A DNA stretch of 64,000 nucleotides from Platycnemis pennipes. Lineage: Eukaryota > Arthropoda > Insecta > Odonata > Platycnemididae. This document shows positions 47,601 to 59,667 of the stretch, in pieces (position 1 is the stretch's first letter; each line of letters opens with the position of its first letter). The notes below the pieces were generated by a model that had not been told where the DNA came from, did no database searches, and was given only the letters and a program-made list of their open reading frames with translations. A program made the translations under genes and the position numbers. The DNA lies in contig OW121848.1 of assembly GCA_933228895.1 (NCBI GenBank), forward strand, positions 92,337,470 through 92,401,469. Reading direction: 5' to 3'.

Positions 47601-50600
47601 TTTCCACGATATAATTCCTCCTTCTCTTAGTTTTATCGAGTGTTCTTAATAGATTTCCTATCCTCCCTTAGCATATGCTACCCATTTGTCTCACTCTGCA
47701 GACAAATTTATTTGTCTTATTTTTTAAATTCTTATCCTAACTCACTTGTGAAAATACTCCCATTTACGCTCATCCTTTCCGTTGGGCGATTTATTATTAC
47801 TAGTGTTATTCCACTCATGATAAGTTTGGATGGGCAAAAATTCTTCTTGTGCAACCTTTCGCAATATTTCTAAACGTTATCACGTAATAGAATTCGCCTC
47901 TAAAAAAGTTGGAACTCATTTTATGACGAGATTTGCTTGAGAATCTCTTACGGTACATTGCTATCTATTGAACCTTCAGATTAATTTTTTAACCAATGCT
48001 TGATGAAACAGATGGGTAATTTGTTTCCAAAGATCCTATCAGATGCCCGCTTTACGTCAGGTATCCCGCCGAATGAGCCTCGGAACTTTACGACTATATT
48101 GTCCGAGATGAGTCACAACGCGTGGTAACGGAGTGTGGTAGAGGTTCTGAAATTGAGTTCACAAACGAGGGTAGGGAAGGAGCTAGCAGGTGGCCGGTTT
48201 AACGACTGGGAAGACATTTTGTACAACTACTAACTTTTTGAACTGCTGCTGTCGCGAAGCTATGGTATTTTAATAATAGGGAGCCTCAGTGAAAATTTCA
48301 CAATTCCAGTTACTTCTTATCTTCCTTTCAGATTCTCCGGAGTGGGAGAGTGCTACACTGGCTTGCAGCATGAATAGTTCCCATTTCAGCGTCAAGAGTA
48401 CCCATATGGTTACTGATAAGGAGTTTTGATAGTTTAGTAGTGTGTAAAAATTGTTAGAAGAATTAGTGTGGAAATCGCTGGCAGATCATATGTTGAAGTA
48501 TAGACTGAATATTTTGCAGACGTTTTCGATGAATGCCCTTACTAGAGATACTAAAAATAGATCAAAAGACCAGTGTATGAGGCTAGTTATATCATGAAAA
48601 TGAAAAAGGAGGTTAAATAATATTATTTACGCGTACCTACAATGAGGTACAATAATGGATTGTTACAATACCAGACTGAACCCTTCACCACCTATCAAAT
48701 AAGGATATTCAATATCCACTAAGCCTAATATCCACATTAACAATCTTTGTCGGGTGGTTTATGTAAATATTAGGCTTATTAATGTAAATATTAGGATTTT
48801 ACGTCTGAATGAGCCTATAAATGCACAGTGCAATGCATATGTATGTTATTTTATTCAGATATCTTACATGTTGTGTAAAAAAGGGAACTGCGCAGTGCCT
48901 GCTCCGGATGGTATTCTTTAGTAATCTCTAATTCAGTAGCATTGTAACTCCTTGTGCATATTTGGTGAATATTCGTTCCATGCCTCATTATGCCCTCAAG
49001 ATGGCCTGCAGATAGCTTTTTGGACACAAGGTAGGCACTATAATCCACCGCAATGTCCATAATAATGGAACCACTTCTATTTCTGAGCTTAAGTTTTTAT
49101 TTACTTTGAACAGACGAAACATTGAATTTAGATTTTGATAAAATAAATGAGCATAGGAACCTTTCAAATGTTGAGCACTGCCTAAGGGAGGGTTCAGCCC
49201 TCCATTATGGTGGAAAGGGTAAACATTGTAAATTCATCCTTTGGTCATATAATAACGATGATACACGTGTTAATTTGTGAACGAATATTAGTATTGAGAG
49301 TTCGGTATCTATAGTATTTATAAGAAATGTCTATTTTATCATTCACAAAAATGATGTGGTTCATTAGCAGTATTGCGTAAGTTAAGCGGAGAATGTTACG
49401 AGGCTTTACATGGGTATAAAAGTAGAAAATCTAGAAAAGCAGCGTTAAATACATATGGATACATATTACCATTCAAGTTTGCACGGTAAGCGAGCTTTAG
49501 GAAATTAATGTTTTTATCGCGAGTCACTCAACTAATTTTACGAGTCCATTTCCACACGGAATCGATAGACAATATTTCTTTCCTTACCCTCGTATGAGTT
49601 TGAATGGCAGCGCTCGAATATTACTTGTGAATGAATGTTTGGAAGCAGGATTACTCTTTTTTTACTCTCTAGCACGCTTTTAACAATCTTATGTATTTAA
49701 CCCTGAAATTTTATTGACCGCGAAGTGTATCGGAAGGAAGAGCGTTGGAAAAGGGTCTAAAGAGAAGGCGAATGCAAAACGCGACGGGTAGCGAAGAAAA
49801 AAATCCCAATTGCAGGAGGAGAACTTCGATTCCTTCCGGGACGTGACTCAGTGGTGAAGGGAAACTCGAGCATCGATGAATGGGAAGCGATGATGGGGAG
49901 CACGAGAACGCGGCGCCCGACCTTCGCATACGATTCCATCCGTGGACCGTGTCGGCTCTGCGCGAGCGTTGGACGTGCCCACGTTGTTGGCAGACGTCCA
50001 GAAAGGCGGCCGACCCGTAGCGGGGAGGGAAGGGGGGGTTGGGGGTTGGTGACGCGAGCGAACCTACCCGTAGGCGATAGGACACGATCATTGAGCCGTC
50101 GACGTGCGGCGAGGGAAGGACCCTGAACGTGCCCGCATCTCATGTCACGAGAGAATCACGCGAGTCACGTCCAATAATAATAGTAATCGTTATTATTTTG
50201 ATGATCTACAACTTCTGAGAGCTAGGTATGTGTTGCGGCAGGGAATAAATCCAAAGCAATATGCAACGATCTATGTAAATTATCTGACACACGTGTTACT
50301 ACCAATAAGTAGTTAGAAAAAAAACTGATTGTCATGTACTTTATGACTATTATCTCCGGAAGAATTTTCATTTGAGTGATGCATTTGTTTAGATTTACGA
50401 AAGATTGGTTACATTTTACATTCAAGTGTGCTGTTAATGAGAGTCAATAGGGATAAGAACCTGTTTAGGCAAACCTATCAAATAATGATATTTTATACGC
50501 CAATCGTTTACTGTTATACAATATAAAACTAAATTATATTGTTGACGAATGAAAAAAATTTTTTGCAATAGGCTTGGCAGTTGTTTAGACTAACTAAGAA

Positions 50601-51164
50601 TTAAATAAACAGGAACATTAGGTTTCGTAGGAAAAGTTGGTAACCTAGCTTGCAGTTCCTACACGATAAGTTCTTAACCCTGTACTGATACTTGATAATT
50701 GCACCCTTACATACCTAATATAAATATATATTGTTGCGAATTAAAACAAATTTTAAAATCAATGATAACACATTACTTCGTAGTTTTCAATCATTTAGTT
50801 GAAAACAAATACGTGAACTAGGCGTAGGCAACGTTGTGAAAACTTGTAATTCCCTTATTTTAGATGAAATATACTGGTTAGAGCGATACATTTTGCTCCG
50901 ACCATTGTTTCGACACCGCATCTCTTCTTCCTTCCGGAATATAGGCATTTAGTTGCAAGTTGGAAGGATGGTTTCAGGAGAGTGGTGCAGATGAGATATG
51001 GTTCTGACGGGTCTTGGATTTTCCGTGTTCTTCAGGGCATATGTTATCAGAGGAGGCGACCGATAACTAATTTATCACGCCACTAAGAAAGTGGAAAATT
51101 TGAGAGGAGTCAGGAATTATTCAGGGAACGAAGGTAGGGGGGAGGTAAACCCGGCTTAGACATC
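47601..51164. other. No gene recognised; GC-rich patch at 49720-50150
   Basis: Mostly AT-rich. The patch at 49880-50130 is GC- and CpG-rich (cggccgacccgtagcgggga) with overlapping frames on both strands and no domain. It could be a small promoter or exon; nothing decides. Confidence 0.35.
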
Positions 51165-51366
51165 ATACCATCCTTAACCAAAGGCATGTAAGGGCCCACT
51201 GTTGAACGTCCCATCCGTTGTACGGTGTCCTGTCCTTGAATTTCTCTCCACACAACACTCGAGAGGGGACCAGTAAACAGCCGAATAATATCCTATGGCA
51301 ATTTAGACCCGACACCTTTGTGATGGGAGGCTAGTACTCAAGCCAACACACACCCACCAGGGGCGT
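51165..51366 (-). mobile_element. tRNA-derived SINE, family A, copy 5
   Basis: Minus strand: head tgtgttggcttgagtactag, a degraded B-box region, then the family signature including ggatgggacgttcaac and gtggagagaaattcaagg. It is the only family A copy found in minus orientation. Confidence 0.6.
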
Positions 51367-53506
51367 TATCACGTATCCTTCTTCCCTGTTGTCATTATCG
51401 TTATCAATAACATAAACTCATCTAGAAGCGCACTTCTCACAGTAACCATTCTAATGACCTGCCCTACCAACTGAGATCGGTAATTTGAAGTGTTGGACAA
51501 ATTTTTTAATATTTGGCATTGAATTTTCGATTTCTTAAGTATAGCTAAAATATAATGATGACGTGATTGGGAGTAAAGATCCGTGATCCGGCCCAAGATC
51601 CCCCAGGCTCTAGACTTCGGACCGGAAGAAGTAAATTGGAACGCCTACGAAACTTGTTTACCATCAAGATGATCTCAAGTGAAAGCAATCCTGGGACACC
51701 TCCAGCATTTAGTGTTTGGGAAATGTAGGGTGATATTATGGCACAATTTCAATTGACTACATAGTATAAACTGAAATCCGCACATATAAAGTGCATGCCA
51801 GGCGGCGATTCAACCCAAATCACGTACTATAGACTCGAAAGGTGTTTCTGGCGATGCAGTTTTAGCTGAAATGAAACAAGAATGAGCTAAACTGGGGAAC
51901 AAAGATTGGAAACATGATTTTTCCTACAACTCTGTGTCGGCTTGATTGTTTTCACAATTAGACAGCTCGTACAATTCCTTCTGCCGTTTTGTATGTATGT
52001 ACTTCCATCGCTTCCGGATCGCTCCAAGGGCATCACGAGCCTGCACACACGTGGGGACAATGGTGGCTTCCCTTTCCTCTTTGTTTTTTTTGGAAGGGTT
52101 TTTGCAAGGGATGGGGCGAACTTCGTGTTAGTGCACAGGAGAGGGCTTATGGGAAGGCGAGAGAGGAATTCTGGGGTGGAATGGTTGGAGGGGGGAGAGG
52201 GATAAAAGGAATAAAAGAGAGCACGCATTTTTCGAGTGCGCCGACGGTGTCTGTGATTATATGCGGAGCATCTGGGTGACCGGGGAAGGGGAGGAGGGAC
52301 CCAACCCCCAGGGGGGTTCGAATTGGGGGGGTGGGGGATGCCCCCGAAAGGATGGTTGGGGGGGGGGGGGGGTTAGGGGAGGGAGAGAATTCGCCGTGAT
52401 TAAAAGCCAGTCGGAATCATTTCCTCGCACCCCAGTCCCTTTGTGCGTGCACATATTCCCATTCAAGTTCATCCTATCCAACAACCCCTCCCAACAATCT
52501 TAATATTCTCCCTCTCTATCTCTGAACCTTCCGCATCCCTGCCTTTTTTTTCCTTCTTTGAGATCGGAGAAATAACGAGTATTCCCACCCCCTTCATTAA
52601 TCCCACTTCCTCGGAAGTTATGGATTAATAAAATCGGACGTAGGGCATTAAATTTGGTTGTAATGTATGTACGCGACATGATTTTTTTTAAATCGGGAAT
52701 ATTGCTCGTTTTAAAGCCCATTAAAGTGATCGGTTACGGGCATCGAGAAAGCGTGGTGGTGGATTAGAGGGAAACCTATATGGTTTGGTATTAAATTCTC
52801 ACGATTAAGCCGCGCTTCGAGGGAATGCTTTTTATCGCATGTCCTATAAATTTGACTTCAGGTTTATTCTTGTGTAATCTTCGAGATTTTTAGCTGTAAG
52901 GATGAAAGATGGCTCATTGGTACTATCATTTGTTGTGCCGTACAAGCTCGTCCAGCAGCTTTCACAGGTTAACAAGCTATCTTTGAATTCATTCTCAGTT
53001 ACAACTCCACGGATCATCCAATACCATGTTCGCGGAGAAACCTCATTTTAGTTTGATGGTCAAATATTGTTGCTTCAAATATTTAGCTTGATTACAATAT
53101 TATACAGTTGGTAGAAGCATTCTTGAGGGCGGAATAGATGATAATATGTGATCAAAGAGCATATTAGGGGAAGAGAATAAATTTGAACTTTGGACGTCTG
53201 AGGGTGATAAAAATCAGTACTGAATTGTAATATTACACATATCAAATATGAACGTATAACAGCTAAGTGCTACATGGAGATTGATGGAACGCTAATAATA
53301 CCCGGATGGCATTTGCCAAGACAAAGGCTTTCCCCATCTTTCACCCACTCCACATCCCATAATTATGACTTAAGTCTTCAATATTTTTACACCTTTTTTC
53401 CCATGTAACACCTTGCACCATGTCAAACACTTTATCCTTCTTGTCTTTGAGGATGCTGGCTATAAGTTATATCTTGATTTTACTCTTGAGCAAATGATGA
53501 TATGAT
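51367..53506. other. No gene recognised; contains a G-rich tract
   Basis: AT-rich to moderate GC. A G-rich stretch runs from about 52270 to 52390 (own entry). No coding exon recognised. Confidence 0.4.
52270..52390 (+). repeat. G-rich tract with 15-G run
   Basis: Many G runs of four or more, including an uninterrupted 15-G run at 52358-52372. Strong G-quadruplex potential, and a likely sequencing or assembly trouble spot. Confidence 0.85.
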
Positions 53507-53773
53507 TGTAGCGGGTTCGAATAGCACTGCGCCGACCCTGGCGGTCGGACGGGTCACCGGCCTGTATAAATACAACGGGCGAACAGCGGACCAGGGCAGT
53601 TGATCCCTGTCATTCCTATCCTTATAACTTTCCTCCCGGTCTGAAGCGCCTATTAGTGCGGAAACACTTGAAAACACTCATGATATTCATTAAGACCAGG
53701 GCAGTCGTCAGCCGAAATGTTAGCCGCCACCACCAATTTATAACCGTGTAATCGTTTGTAGCCAACCAACACA
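53507..53773 (+). repeat. 5' LTR of the gypsy element (267 bp, deleted)
   Basis: Contains tataaatacaacgggc (TATA at 53565) and a U5 end with gtcgtcagccgaaatgttag. Compared with the 3' LTR it lacks about 50 bp just before its end (after cgtttgtag) and other blocks, so the LTRs no longer match in length. Confidence 0.85.
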
Positions 53774-54810
53774 TGGTGTCATCCCGCGGAAGGGATGAAG
53801 CCGGACCCGGATAAGATTAGGGCTATAGAAAATATGTCGCAGCCTGATACGGTCGCCGAAATACGTCGCTTCCTGTGAATGGTGCATTATCATCTAAAAT
53901 TCCTCTCGCGCTTGGCAGACATTACCCAACACTTGAGAGAGCTGATGAGGGAAAAGAAACCTCTCCCATCGATGCAGGTGCACACCAAATCATTTCAAGA
54001 AATCAAGCGAAGGTTAATTTGCACCCCGGCATAGCTCTGTACGAAACAAATCGCCCGACGAGAATATTGGCCGACTCATCGTCGCATGGCTTGGGAGCCA
54101 TACTGAAACAGCAGCAGTCAGTTGGCGAGTGGAGCCACTAAGGCCGACGGAGACACAGGCGCGGCCCTGGCAGGTCGTTGGAGTTGATGCTTTCCATAGC
54201 AGAGGTCGAGAATATTTAGTCGTGGTTGACTACTTTTCAAAATACCCGGAGGTCACTCGTTTGGAAAGCACAAGGGCACGTCATGTAATTGGAAAGCTGA
54301 AACTCATCTTCGCGCGGCACTGAATTCCAGAAGTCGTCCTAGCAGACAATGGGCCACCGTTCGGGTCAAAAAGTTCCGAAGGGTTCGCGCGGAGGTACGG
54401 TTTTGAACCCGTAGCAAGCAGCCCACTTGGCTCGAAAAGCAACGGCCAAGCGAAAGCGGCAGTTAAAATTGTGAAAAATATATTCGCTAAAGAATTAGAC
54501 CCATGTTTAGGACTGGTGGTATACCGTTCGTCCAGATTGGAGTCGAGATATTCACCTTCGGAGCTAGTAATGGGTCGAAAGCCGAGGACAAACGTTCCAC
54601 TGAACCCCAGGGGGTTAGCCCCGAAATGGACCTACCTTGAAGCCCACCGAAACAGGAGCAACTTCCTCGGAGAGAGAGCCAAGAGGAATTACGACCGACG
54701 GCACCGCGCCAAAGAGCTGCCCCGATTGAACGAGGTAGACAGGATTTGGGTGAGATACCGTCGGGAGTACTTACGGAAAGATTGTCGGAGGGTCGCATCC
54801 TCGGTCTTAT
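53774..54810 (+). pseudogene. Gypsy pol remnant: RT/RNase H junction and integrase
   Basis: From 53795 the frame reads MKPDPDKIRAIENMSQ and then RRFL, followed by MVHYHLKFLSRLADITQHLR, the end of the reverse transcriptase. After a frame change comes ADSSSHGLGAILKQ (about 54070), the RNase H start. Integrase follows: PWQVVGVDAFHSRGREYLVV (about 54160) with the first catalytic Asp, VLADNGPPFGS with the second Asp after a TGA at about 54321, and SNGQAKAAVKIVKNIF where the family has Glu in GQAERA; here it is Lys. Several stops and frameshifts. The missing catalytic Glu alone predicts a dead integrase. Confidence 0.85.
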
Positions 54811-55110
54811 CTCATAGAGACGAGCACCGGAGTCATCCGGAGAAATCAGGCAGCTTTGACTCTGGCTGGACGAATGCCAAGGGCAAGGAGGCTACATGGC
54901 CAGGGGAAACAAGCAGAATTCGATTCGAGGTACGCGGGGTCGTTCCTAGACTCCCGCGAAAAAGAAGCCACATCGAGGAAAGCCAACTAACCTTCAGGAC
55001 TATACCGCACGAGATATGGACGAGTCGTTCGTCCTCCACAAAGATTCCAAATGCAATAATTGTTGTCATTTTTCCTTCTTTTGTTTTGCTTGTTTTTTCA
55101 GAAGGGAAGA

Positions 55111-55468
55111 TGTGGCGGGTTCGAATAGAACTGCGTCAACCCTGGCGGTCGGAAGGGTCGACGGCGAGGAGCGTCAAGGTCGCCGGCCTGTATAAATACA
55201 ACGGGCAAACGTGGCCCAAACAGGGCCACCGATCAGTGTTGTTGTTTCTGTTACCATTGATTTTTTATGTAAATTGTTAAGTTTCTTTTGTATTTTATTT
55301 ACCTGGTCAGAATAAACACCTTGAAGTCGAAATCGAAGCGGACCAGGGGAGTCGTCAACCGAAATGTTAGCCGGCACCACCAATTTATTACCGTGTAATC
55401 GTTTGTAGTCTTGCTGTAAATAAACGGCATCACAGTGAGAACGGCGGATTTCATTGCCACCCAACACA
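55111..55468 (+). repeat. 3' LTR of the gypsy element (358 bp)
   Basis: The better-preserved LTR: TATA at 55191 (tataaatacaacgggc) and AATAAA at 55311, followed by gtcgtcaaccgaaatgttag and the end cacccaacaca. Order and spacing fit U3-R-U5. Confidence 0.87.
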
Positions 55469-55849
55469 ATGGTGGTGGGTACTTGATAATATTAAACGTT
55501 TTCGGAATCATATTGGAAGCAGTGGGAATGTCGGTAAGTGACATTTTTCTGATTTCTTCATATTATGTATGCATTCACCTACCTCAGAAGTAGCATTATA
55601 TGGGATGCTAGAAGCACAACCAGCATTAAACGAAGAGCAGCTCAAGCCAAAGTGGCATTCATGATGAAGAGAAAGATTATATGCTGAAAGAATATGTGAC
55701 ATTTGATTTATTTAATTTAGACCGGATCGCACGCAAGCGTCCACTACTGGACTCAGGTGATACAAATAGAGACGAGGAAGCAATACGTCAAAACGTCCGT
55801 GGAACAGTGACACTCTACCAATCCGAAGTGTTGACCATTGGAGAAGTGG
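55469..55849. other. No gene recognised
   Basis: Short spacer between the gypsy element and the next LINE remnant. Confidence 0.4.
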
Positions 55850-56265
55850 GCTAGAAAAGACTTGAGCCCTTCAAAACCTAATGCTGGAGAAGGGTACTGA
55901 AGATCAAATGGACGGAAAGGGTAAGAAATGAAGAAGTGTACAGAAGAGTTGAAGGAAAAAAGAACTCTGTGGCTCAGCATATGGAAAAGAACACAATGAA
56001 TTGGGGTCACGGCTTGGGGCTCAACAAACTTATTAATATCTTATTTACAAGTTGTGTATACATATTGGAGGGGAAAATTGAGGGTAAAGTCCTATGAGGA
56101 AGACCAAAGGACAAATCCCCAGGACAAACCAAGAGGGATGTTAGTAAGAGAATTGGTGATTATAGGAAGATGGGGAAGTATTTTGAACTTGCATAGATTA
56201 CGGTAGAATGGTGGTAGCTGTCGATCAAAGGAAGATTGATATGCAGATGATGATGATGATTTAGT
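55850..56265 (+). pseudogene. LINE 3' remnant, distinct RTE-like lineage
   Basis: KRLEPFKT, a stop, then CWRRVLKIKWTERVRNEEVY (55855-55945) aligns with KRVEAFEIWCYRRMMKIKWIDR of the main RTE-like element. Continuations such as NTMNWGHG, EGKIEGKVL and GRPKDKSPGQTKRDVSKRIG match the GHILRHD, EGKVNG and GRP tail order. The 3' end runs into gatgatgatgatgat at about 56247-56261. Sequence identity is low, so this is another lineage or a much older insertion. Confidence 0.65.
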
Positions 56266-57904
56266 GTAAAAGTTTTCATTTAGATGAGCTACGCTTGATG
56301 TAAAACTTAAGAAGAATTGGATGCTGGATAAAATTAAAAAATATCGCTTAGCATCAAATAATTTACCAAGATGACTTCGTTGAGTTATAAATTTAAAAAA
56401 AGCCCCACCCATAGATATTTATGCATTCGCCCTCTGCACATAATTTTAGCTAAAATGAGGAGTGACCACTTATCTAATCTGGGGGTGCTCATACTCGGCA
56501 AACATTCCTAGCCCACGCACCCGATTCTCTCCCGTACACATTCGTGGACAGCGTCCTCCCACGCTTTTAAACGCTCCCTATTCCGGAGCTTCCAGCCTCC
56601 CTTTCCCCTTTCGGACCCTCCTGCCCTACTCCCTCCGTGCATGCGAATGGCCCGCCACAGCTCTCTCCCCCATCCCTTCCCACCCCACTCGCACCCCGAC
56701 CATATGCGTCGACCGTGGGGGGAGGGAGAGAGGTAGGGGAACAAGGGGTTTCCTCCTCACAGGAAGGGGTAAGCGCTGGGAAGCAAGGGGCAGGGGTACG
56801 GGAGGGTTTGTGGGTTGGGGTAGAAAGCTCCAGGAAGGTAAGGGGGTGAGGAGGGGGAAGATCTTGCCTGGATTGGGGAGGGAGGGGGGTTGGCGGAGTA
56901 TACTAGCGTGGAAATGATTCCCATGCAGGATAGGGATGTGAGATTGTGGGGTGAGGGAGGGGTCTGGAGAAGGGAATGGAGGCATGGCCCTTCGTTCTTT
57001 TCCCCTTTACAGCCTGAAGGGGATCGATATCGTCCTTTATTAGACTTATATCGGGAGATTAAAATTCCTCATTTGCCAATTCAGCCGGTCCACGGGATTG
57101 TGGGGGTGAGGGAGTTTGGAAGAGGACGGACGTCAAAAGCAGGAGGGGTTAGGGGGAGGAGAAATTCAAGAAGGGGAGAGGGAGAATGGGTTTAGGTCGA
57201 GAGCGGTTAAGTCAGGGAGGGAATCAGGCGGACGCACGCAATAAAGGAGCTAGGAAAGCAAGTTTCTCTTTGGTGGGGGGAAGGATATATTCGGGGCGGT
57301 TCATGTCCGTGTGCAAACCCATCGCGGAATCTCTTGACCGCATATTGAGGTGCGATTAGCGTTCCCTCGCTCTCTCCTAATCAGCACGGTAAAATAACAC
57401 GTATGCGCACACCTGACGAGATGCAGAAATATTCCCAGCCCACACAGCGGACTGGGGCAATAAAACATATTTGCCCGTGTCCCGTTTGTCTCTCTGGAAA
57501 AAAAATTCGTCGGCATTTTTTCTGCCAGCCTCTCGAAAAATGGTTCGTGACCAGGAAACTGTTTCGCGAGTACGTGCTGCTCAGCGAGTTCTCGGATTTT
57601 ATTTATGTTGCCGTCAACGAATACGTATTCCTCGCAGTTGTGGTGCACCATTCGCGCAACTCTGTTTGCTTCATTAGCGTAGATTGTTCCATTATTCGAG
57701 TAATTAATACTTCTTAAACGGATGAGTAAAGGGTTGACTAAAATCTTGAAGAGGTGAAAATGTGGATTTGAATTTTGTCATTGGTATGGCTTTTTCATTT
57801 GTCTCAGGATTTAGTTGGGTTGGATGGTGCAAAACTAAGCAGTTGAAGCACCTTCAAAACTAATAATACGGTGACTATGTGAAACATTATTAATATATGG
57901 GAAT
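56266..57904. other. No gene recognised; G/A-rich tract at 56700-57290
   Basis: The first part is AT-rich. From about 56500 to 56700 the plus strand is C/T-rich, and from 56700 to 57290 it is strongly G/A-rich with Gly/Arg/Glu frames, typical of low complexity. Overlapping frames at 57301-57717 on both strands are open for 100 codons or more without a recognised domain. Confidence 0.35.
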
Positions 57905-58740
57905 CATCCTAAACCGGCAGAACACTAATAGCAACATTTGTGTAGTACTGATAATGAGCGGGGGCTTAGAAAAGCCTTTCAGGATATTGATGAGGAATCA
58001 GTAAGGGCAGGCCTTGCCATAAACGAGGAAAAAACTACGGTTATGGCTATGAAAATGACTGGAAATGAGCCTCCAGCACATTTAGCAGCAGGAGGATACC
58101 AATTTGAGAGTGTCTTTCTTTAAATATCTAGGTTCATTGGTGTCAGAAAATAGAAATAGCAATAAATTCAACAGTCATTTTAATAGATATAACAGCTTGG
58201 AAATCAAAGAAAGAGTGAACGAGGGGTATAAGACCTACTTTGACATTTAGCGCCTATTTAAGTCACGCTTATTGAGTCGAAGAACCAAAGAAAGCTAATA
58301 TTGAACTGTTCTTAGACCCATGGTCCTATATGCCTGCGAAAACTGGGTCTTGAAAATCCGGGACGAGCAGATGCTCAGCACGTGGGAGAGGAAGATCCTG
58401 CGAAGAATCTATGGACCAATAAATAAAAACAACGTGTGGCGTATCCAAACTAATGCCGAGCTATATAGACTGTATGATGAACCTAGCCTGGTTTGTGAAA
58501 TCAAGTATGCCAGACTGCGATGGCTCGGCCATCTAGAGAGAATGCCTGAAAATAGGGCAGTGCGGAGGACGTTTAACCAGAGGCCAGAGGGTCGAAGAAT
58601 CCCGGGGGGGCTGCGCAAAAGGTGGCTGGAGGATGTGGAAGACAACCTCCGTCAAATGGGTGAAAGGAGGTGGCGACGTCATGCATTGGATCGAGAGACT
58701 AGAGAGGAAATACCGTGGAGGCACGGGCTCTTCTAGGGCC
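57905..58740 (+). pseudogene. LINE reverse-transcriptase C-terminal remnant, second family
   Basis: 57938-58120 encodes LRKAFQDIDEESVRAGLAIN and EEKTTVMAMKMTG, the RT segment after the catalytic motif. After frameshifts, 58320-58733 is open for 138 codons: MVLYACENWVLKIRDEQ, then WERKILRRIYGPI, CEIKYARLRWLGHLERMPEN and RKRWLEDVEDNLRQMG. This order (LYGxExW, FERKILRRIYGP, RLRWxGHVxRM, GRPxxRWxDxVxxDL) marks a non-LTR family that differs from the RTE-like copies. 5'-truncated, with the middle frames broken. Confidence 0.8.
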
Positions 58741-59509
58741 GTAATGCCAGTGGTTAAGGCAAGATTAGTGCTCATAATAGCAAGACAAAAGAATTTCTGG
58801 ACCGAAACGGGGCTGGAGTATACAAAGCAGAAAACATTGCCACACAGCTTTAGGATGTCTCTTGCGTTTGGATATCATAGTTAGGAAAGTTTGCAAAACA
58901 ATTAACTGATTAAAGTTAATCTCTGAAAAAAGTAACCAGTCAAAGTTAAAAGTTACTTTTCTGAAAAATTAACTGATTAAAGTTAAAGTTAAAGAAAAGT
59001 AACTTTTACATTAAAATTTACTTTTCAGTTACTTTGGCAAATTGGATGATGTGGTGATAGAGGCCTTGATGGTTTTTTTTGTATTGACAAACAAAGCAAA
59101 CACTGAAATCTGTCATTTCTTCCTTCCGTATCTATTTGTTTTAAAATATTTGAAGTGGGATTTTTCGTCGTAATTCCATTTAATTTCCTAAGTGTTTTCT
59201 GTCCGGTTTCCTAGTTTCTGCTGAAAGGATTCGGCAATTTTTCTGAGGTAGAGCCGGGACTTTTAAGTTGTCGTGAATGTAACAATATCTGACGAACCCT
59301 GGTGCGTCTGTAATTTGCCGCAAAAGAATGTTCTGAGCGGTAGAAAGTACTTTAAGGTTAGATTTTGATATCGATCCCACATTGCGATGTGCTATTCTTT
59401 TCACAATTTTAAAATAACAGTGAAAACGGCTTAGTTGAATAGAGTTACAGTGGATGCTGGTGGTGTGCCTGCGCACCCTTTCTCGCGATTCACTAGGAGT
59501 AGATGTATT

Positions 59510-59526
59510 GGCGACGCAATGTCGCC
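59510..59526. repeat. GGCGAC hairpin, copy 1
   Basis: GGCGAC-GCAAT-GTCGCC, followed by gagtaagacatgcg. The same hairpin with a different loop is 141 bp downstream, inside the putative GTTAA element. Confidence 0.8.
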
Positions 59527-59650
59527 GAGTAAGACATGCGTGGACTGGCGCATTGTAACATATACGTTAGTTTGAATCAATCCATCCCCCTCGTTATCCG
59601 TCATAGGTTTTTAGGCAACCCTTCTTTCTCGGCTTCAACTATGTAGTACT

Positions 59651-59667
59651 GGCGACATGAAGTCGCC
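59651..59667. repeat. GGCGAC hairpin, copy 2
   Basis: GGCGAC-ATGAA-GTCGCC, followed by gagtagggcatacg. Stem and 3' flank match copy 1, while the loop differs at most positions. Confidence 0.8.

Larger units (their letters stand above)
53507..55468 (+). mobile_element. Ty3/gypsy LTR retrotransposon, internally deleted
   Basis: Two related LTRs (53507-53773 and 55111-55468) start tgtagcgggttcgaatag / tgtggcgggttcgaatag and both end ccaacaca. The 5' LTR is followed by tggtgtcatcccgcgg, a primer-binding site starting with TGG and sharing TGGTGTCA with tRNA-Leu-primed elements. The 3' LTR is preceded by a polypurine tract (agaagggaaga). The internal region is only about 1.3 kb: gag, protease and most of the reverse transcriptase are missing. 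No exact 5-bp target duplication is evident. Confidence 0.88.

Noticed and set aside
49711..50143. Overlapping frames in a GC-rich patch
   Set aside because: Both strands are open, with Pro/Arg/Ser-rich composition and no domain; left as an unresolved GC-rich patch.
55170..55544. Minus-strand frames of 81-97 codons at the 3' LTR
   Set aside because: They run antisense through the gypsy LTR, which accounts for the sequence.
57301..57717. Overlapping frames of 100-116 codons on both strands
   Set aside because: Some segments look protein-like, but no family is recognised and neither strand has supporting splice signals or neighbours.
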